64,000 nucleotides of DNA, from contig CP136062.1 of assembly GCA_032622095.1 (NCBI GenBank), forward strand, positions 155,058,875-155,122,874, given 5' to 3'. This DNA is from Siphonodentalium dalli (Eukaryota; Mollusca; Scaphopoda; Gadilida; Siphonodentaliidae). The notes beneath the pieces were generated by a model that saw only the letters and a program-made list of their open reading frames with translations, was not told the origin of the DNA and made no database searches. Numbering within the stretch: position 1 is the first letter of the stretch; each line of letters begins with the position of its first letter. A program made the position numbers and the translations under genes. Of this stretch, positions 59,264 through 64,000 are shown piece by piece.

Positions 59264-61372
59264 GAAGTATGTGATTGATAAAACGCTACAAAGCATAGCC
59301 GAACAATTAAAATTTGTCATACCGATCAGGACTGGCCACTAAATGGATCTCTTCTGATCGAATGTTCAAGAAAAATTCAAGCAAACGCTCTTATGCAATT
59401 AATATCTATTGCACAAACACCAATATTGATCACACCTCTCAAGTCATTGAACAGTAGTAGAGCTGTGTTGAGAATTCGCGATATATCTGATTCCTTTGAA
59501 TCAGAGATATTGGCTGAGAACACCACAGGGAGTTCCAGAAGTCCGTAGATTTACTAAGACAGCTGATGGTCAAATCGTTCCGTTGAATATTTATCTTTTG
59601 ACCTTCAGTCGTTGCGACCATCCACCGACATTGAAGGTTCGGTATATGAAGACGGATATAAGCAAATATGTTCCAAACCCATTTCAATGTTTTAACCGTC
59701 AAGGCTATGACCATGAACATTGTAAAAGTGAAGAAACCAGGTGCGCACACTTTTCCATTCCTGGTCATAAGGATTGTACGAGTATTAAAAAATGTTCAAA
59801 CTCTCAAGGTTAACATGCTTCAATGGATCGTCCATGTCCCAATTTGGAGTATGAATTCAAGATTCAATGATATATTGCTGAGACGAATATGTCATATATA
59901 GATGCTAAGAAAATAGTTTGTCCTCGGCCACAGATTACGTACTCAACAATAGGGTCTACAAAACGTGTGCTGACGACAGCACTCAAACACAGAGTCAAAC
60001 TAAACTCGTCAGTGTATCACTAGCAACGCACGTGCAGGAATAGTGATACTATTCCTGTTCCAGAACCAGTAGCGCAAGTAATGGATTACGTCTCCTCTGT
60101 CGAGACAGATCATCCGAAACAATCTATGCAAGTTGATCATATTTTTCAAGAACAAAAATCTCCAAAATCTGTCAAATCTTTGACTCTCGGAAACAGCGTT
60201 TGATCTTTGAGTTTTTAATGTTCGATGCTATGCTTCGAGAGAACATTTTAACATGGAGGGAAGTGGATACCATGTATGTTATCTGGAGGGAGGCTGGCTG
60301 TTGGGCGAGGGATCAACTACTAAGTCAACTACCCAATTATCAACTTGTTGAATTGACCCCATATTCAACAGATTATAAATATATTATCAATCATTCATGA
60401 GGTTTATTTGCCAGCTACTTCAAATGTTATATGCGGAGCCTTGTTAAATTAAATTAAATTTTGCTGTCTAATTTTATACAGGTTTTATATCTTGGCTGTT
60501 CTCAAAGCAGTATTGTTGTCTATTTTGATATTATGTGTTATCTGTGTTTGCACAATGGTTTGCACTCTCGCTCTGGTTTCTGTGTTTTTATTTGTATGTA
60601 TTTTGTTTAATTTTGGTATAATTCATGGCTTTGTCTAAACACAGTTGCTGCGTTTAGATACCCACATTAGTTCAGTTTTGTTTCTAGTTTATTGAGCAAT
60701 ATCCACAATTTCACAGAAAATTTTTAAGGCATATCGAAGTGTCAGCCACTGGTTATCGAAGTCACGATTCATATTACATTTTGCGCTGTATCTCTCGCAT
60801 TCATATCTAGATTTGACATCACAAAGGAACAAGCGAGACAACTGCATGGGCGTGAATTTTGTTCTATACATATATTGTTTCAAAACCAGCAGGAAAATAT
60901 AACTTTTTTAATTTCTGTGTTCATGAACTATACCGAAAATGATATTATTTTTTGTAGATCAACGGGGAATTGGTTGTTTCTTGTCCATGTTAAAATTTCG
61001 TTTATAAAAGTTTGGACATGGGGACAATCCCAGCAAATATTAGTATTTGTTTCTTGTATGTTTTGACAGCGATTACAAAAACCATCGACTCGAATGTTAG
61101 CCACCTTCAGAAATGTATTGGTACTAATAATTCGTGTATTGATTCTGAATTGGAGCCACTGTAATTTCGTACCGATTTTAAAGGGAATGCTCAAATAATC
61201 TTCCCAATTTTCTATCTATTCTCCTATTTCGGATTCCCATTTTTGGCATGCATTCGGCATAGTGTTCCCACTTGCTAGAATTGTGTAAAATAATTGTCCG
61301 CCTTTTAAGTCACGGAGTATCGGAGGAAGATTATTGTGTGGGCATGTGCAGGGTACACGAATTAAGGGTTGA
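58536..61372 (+). other. 2,837-bp segment present only in copy B
   Basis: Copy A joins 23,250 directly to 23,251 where copy B has this segment. TGA is present at both edges (58,533-58,535 and 61,370-61,372). It includes the distal part of R2, the LINE ORF1 pseudogene and the zf-RVT end of the L1/Tx1 remnant. Because its two halves are the natural continuations of broken elements, it is ancestral and was lost from A. Confidence 0.9.
59283..60200 (+). pseudogene. LINE ORF1 (gag-like, CCHC) pseudogene, copy B only
   Basis: Plus-strand text over several frames resembles invertebrate LINE ORF1. It runs LQSIAGTIKS-like and LLIECSRK, LKSLNSSRAVLRIRD, EVRRFTKTADGQIVPLN, YLLTFSR, YVPNPFQCF, then a decayed CCHC cluster (59,681-59,815) and an EYEFKIQ/MSYIDAKKIV tail. 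Several zinc-ligand Cys codons have mutated (Cys to Arg, Phe, Ser), and stops are present, so it is dead. Its partner reverse transcriptase is not adjacent; the LINE that follows is on the other strand. It is absent from copy A through the 2.84-kb deletion. 60,200-60,688 holds nothing recognised. Confidence 0.75.
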
Positions 61373-62390
61373 TTAAGAGAACTTGCCAATGACAGTATAT
61401 GACGTATTGTGTTGCTGATTGTTATGAAATCGACACGATGTTGAAAGTTGAATATAATGTATATGGGGTATGGCATTTACTATCTGGTTGGAATAGATCA
61501 TTTATAAAATATATCCCCGCATCTCTCCAAGATTTAAAGTTGATCGACGAACCTCCGATTTTTATATTCGGATTATTCCAGATATTTGAGGCCATAATAT
61601 TATTATTTGAATTATTTGATCGCATAAGTTTACACCATGCGCCGAAATCATCTCTCTAGAATGGATTTGCGAACTTGTTTGTTTGCTTTACAATGTAATT
61701 TGCATGGTAAGTGAGAGATAGTGGGTCGTTTAAGAAAGGGGTGGTATTGCACAATGAAGCCCATTTCGATTGCTTGCAAATCAAGCGTCGTATCCAGTTA
61801 ATTTTCATGGCGCTCTCAAAGTTTTCAACATTAATCATCTTCAAACCTCCGCGCATATGGTCGGCACATAGTTGTTTGCTTTTTATTCTATCACGTTTGG
61901 AATTCGAAATGAAATTGTATAAACAGGTATTTAGGGCTTTCAAAAAAGCTGTATCTGGACGTGGAAGAGTTATAAATAAGTGGGTCGATTTTGGTAAGAT
62001 GAGGGATTTGACAAATGTTATTCTACCTAAAGGGGTCAGGAGTCTGTGTTTCCAAATGTTTGTGATATTTTCTATATCTTCGAGTCTATCATTGTATTTT
62101 ATATTCATGATTATTAAATTAGTGTCGAAATGTATCCCTAAATTTTTTTTAAATGCTTACAGTAGACAGGTTTAGTTCCGTAATAGCTTGTCGTATTTTA
62201 TTTTGTGACCCTATCCCTATCCATGCCTGCTTGATATTTTTCAGGATTTATGCGCAGACCCGATATCCGAGCAAATTCGTCCAGTGTTAAGTACGATTCA
62301 CGTAGACTATTTTCAGAACCAACAAGTACGAGCGTCGTGTCGTCCGTTTTCTCTATAGTTGGGAATTTGGTGGGATGCAGATTGGAATTA
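60689..62390 (-). pseudogene. L1/Tx1-type LINE reverse transcriptase remnant, copy B
   Basis: Contains the same blocks as copy A (DDTTLVL near 62,345-62,327; 150-codon frame 62,108-61,656) and continues. It shows NIWNNPNIKIGG and FKSWRDAGI (near 61,600), a WESEIGE segment, then WLQFRINTRII and FCNRCQNIQETNTNICWDCPH (near 61,080-61,005), the C-x2-C zinc-knuckle of the zf-RVT domain. The final block is ERYSAKCNMNRDFDNQWL near the 3' end at 60,689. Stops interrupt it throughout, and the 5' half (endonuclease, motifs A and B) was not recognised. Confidence 0.88.
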
Positions 62391-62891
62391 ACCGTTCGGT
62401 GACGAATGAAATTGTGAAATCCATGTCAATTGCTGAGCATTCACCGTTATATTTAGACTGGATATCAAGTTTAAAACAAACGGGTTGTTTTAAAGTTGGA
62501 ACTCGGGTTTCACAAACTTGTATTTGGTGTCTCACCTGCAACCTTGGTAAAACGTTTAGCAGTTGGAAATGTCATCCATGCCTGGTAAGTTAGTTGGAGG
62601 AACATGACAAAAATGGTGGGGGTGACCGATGATATGTTCAACTTGTTTTGTAGTCAAGTTGGTTTGCTATTACTAATTATTTATTTATCAGTGATATGGG
62701 AGATGGGTACCCATAAGTGATTTAGCACCTGTCCTCCAATTCCACAATATATGTGCTATATGTGATGGGTTATATAGATTAGACAAATAAATATGTTTAA
62801 ACTAAAAATGGTTGAAATTGTTTTAATTCTTCTATTTTTGGACCAAAATTGGAATGATGTCCTAATTTTGGTCAACTGTTTGGATTGAATT

Positions 62892-63115
62892 GTCATCAGC
62901 TGAAAACCTTTCGAACCTTTATTATAGGGGTGTCAGTTGGGGAGTTTTCAACATCTGGACAGAATGGTCATCAGCTGGAAACCATTCGAACCTTTATTAT
63001 AGGGGTATTTGTTGAGGTTTCCAACATCTGGACAGAAAGGTCATCATTTGGAAACCATTCGAACCTTTATTATAGGGGTGTCAATTTGGGAGTTTCCATC
63101 AGCTGGACGGAATGA
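62892..63115 (+). repeat. Three-unit tandem repeat of about 75 bp, copy B
   Basis: Same unit number as copy A, with few substitutions. Confidence 0.85.
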
Positions 63116-64000
63116 AGTACTAGTTTGAAAATTTTAATCCATTGGAGAGTGGCGATGATAGGTACATGGGCCTACAATATATCTAACTTAGCGGACTTGG
63201 GATAAGTTGGGAATTTCCAGTAAGTTAATTCAATTATTATCCACCCAATTTAATGGTCTCATTTAAGAAATTGTCCAGTCATTTTTATCGGACATTTCCT
63301 TATTTTGCACCACAATTGTTTTGTTTTGTCTTAATATAATGTTGAGTGATTTTGCTGTTATCCTCTTTCTTATGCATATTATTATTCTTTTGTTTTGTTC
63401 TGTATTTTGTTTTAGTTTTAGTTTTTTTTTAAATTAGTATTTTATCAAGTAATTTATTCCCAAATGATGAATTAGTGGTTGTCCTTGATACGAATTGTGT
63501 ATCGGGGAGGGGCGTTGATATAACATTTTGGTATCGGCGATTGTCGTACTTAATTATGCATGTATAAGCTTCTCCGTTATACGCGAGCACTCTCATGACG
63601 TGGCATAATAGTGGTACTTCTCAAATCAGAAAATTGTGAGCTAGGGTGACGGGGGCTGGCAGAATGGACACTAACATTGTCGCCAACTTCACCAAACGTA
63701 AGATTTATGGAGGCAATAACTCAGTATGGGTATTCGTTGTTTCAAATGTGCTTAATTCAATGAGCTTGAACAGTTTCTCATTTATTATCGAAATGGCAAT
63801 GTATCGATCGGAATGGCACATTGAGAGGTGCAGATTTTCGAATATGTTTGGGTTAGAACCCGGGCGAACATAGTCTAGCGATTATCTTAAACACTGCATT
63901 GGTGTAATAAAGTTGTGTTGAAAATTGCTTTTGTCATGGTGGGGGTCTTGACAGCAGTGGCAATGGTTATTCTTTGACATTGATACATCAATCATATATA

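Larger units (their letters stand above)
35025..64000 (+). repeat. Large direct duplication, copy B
   Basis: Second copy of 1-25,973 in the same orientation, running off the window end. It contains every copy A feature, including the complete four-exon GTPase gene. It also has 35,651-35,873 and 58,536-61,372, which copy A lacks. It lacks 93 bp found at 24,268-24,361. Its left boundary at 35,025 corresponds to the first base of the window, so the true breakpoint of the duplication cannot be located from this sequence. Confidence 0.97.

Overview
The window is animal nuclear DNA, AT-rich and mostly non-coding, with spliced genes, a tRNA-derived SINE, LINE and Helitron remnants and TTAGGG-type interstitial repeats. 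TTAGGG repeats together with the SINE body and its CAATC-rich tail fit a mollusc or other lophotrochozoan best. That is an inference, not a proof. No bacterial operons, rRNA or CRISPR were seen.

The window is dominated by one large direct duplication. Bases 1-25,973 (copy A) reappear at 35,025-64,000 (copy B) at roughly 99.5% identity by eye, with a handful of indels (223 bp, 2.84 kb and 93 bp). A 9-kb stretch, 25,974-35,024, lies between the end of copy A and the start of copy B. The pair may be a true recent tandem duplication (period about 35 kb) or two haplotypes of one locus placed end to end by the assembler. Sequence alone cannot decide.

Each copy carries one recognisable host gene on the minus strand: a four-exon RGK-family (Rad/Rem/Gem/Kir) small GTPase of 268 aa. 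In copy A the exons are 17,964-17,640, 15,296-15,208, 9,987-9,804 and 8,388-8,180. In copy B they are 53,211-52,887, 50,543-50,455, 45,234-45,051 and 43,635-43,427. All splice sites are GT-AG and all phases agree. A TATA box lies about 105 bp upstream of each start codon. The two proteins differ at 7 residues, and every coding difference I can see is a replacement; none is silent.

Downstream of each gene lies a 3.2-kb degenerate telomere-like satellite (4,203-7,420; 39,450-42,667). A 245-bp outlier of the same satellite sits in intron 2, bracketed by a 31-bp direct repeat. Upstream of each gene is a graveyard of retroelements. It holds an L2/CR1-type reverse transcriptase fragment, an unclassified repeat, an L1/Tx1-type reverse transcriptase remnant and a 75-bp tandem repeat. 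Copy B additionally keeps a LINE ORF1 (gag-like) pseudogene and the C-terminal half of the L1/Tx1 element. Copy A lost both in a 2.84-kb deletion.

The 25,974-35,024 interval holds a tRNA-derived SINE, an older third copy of the unclassified repeat, an unassigned G-poor stretch and a dead Helitron (about 31,715-34,190) encoding a Rep HUH motif. It ends in a diverged inverted copy of sequence found 0.7-1.25 kb into copies A and B. I found no convincing host gene there.
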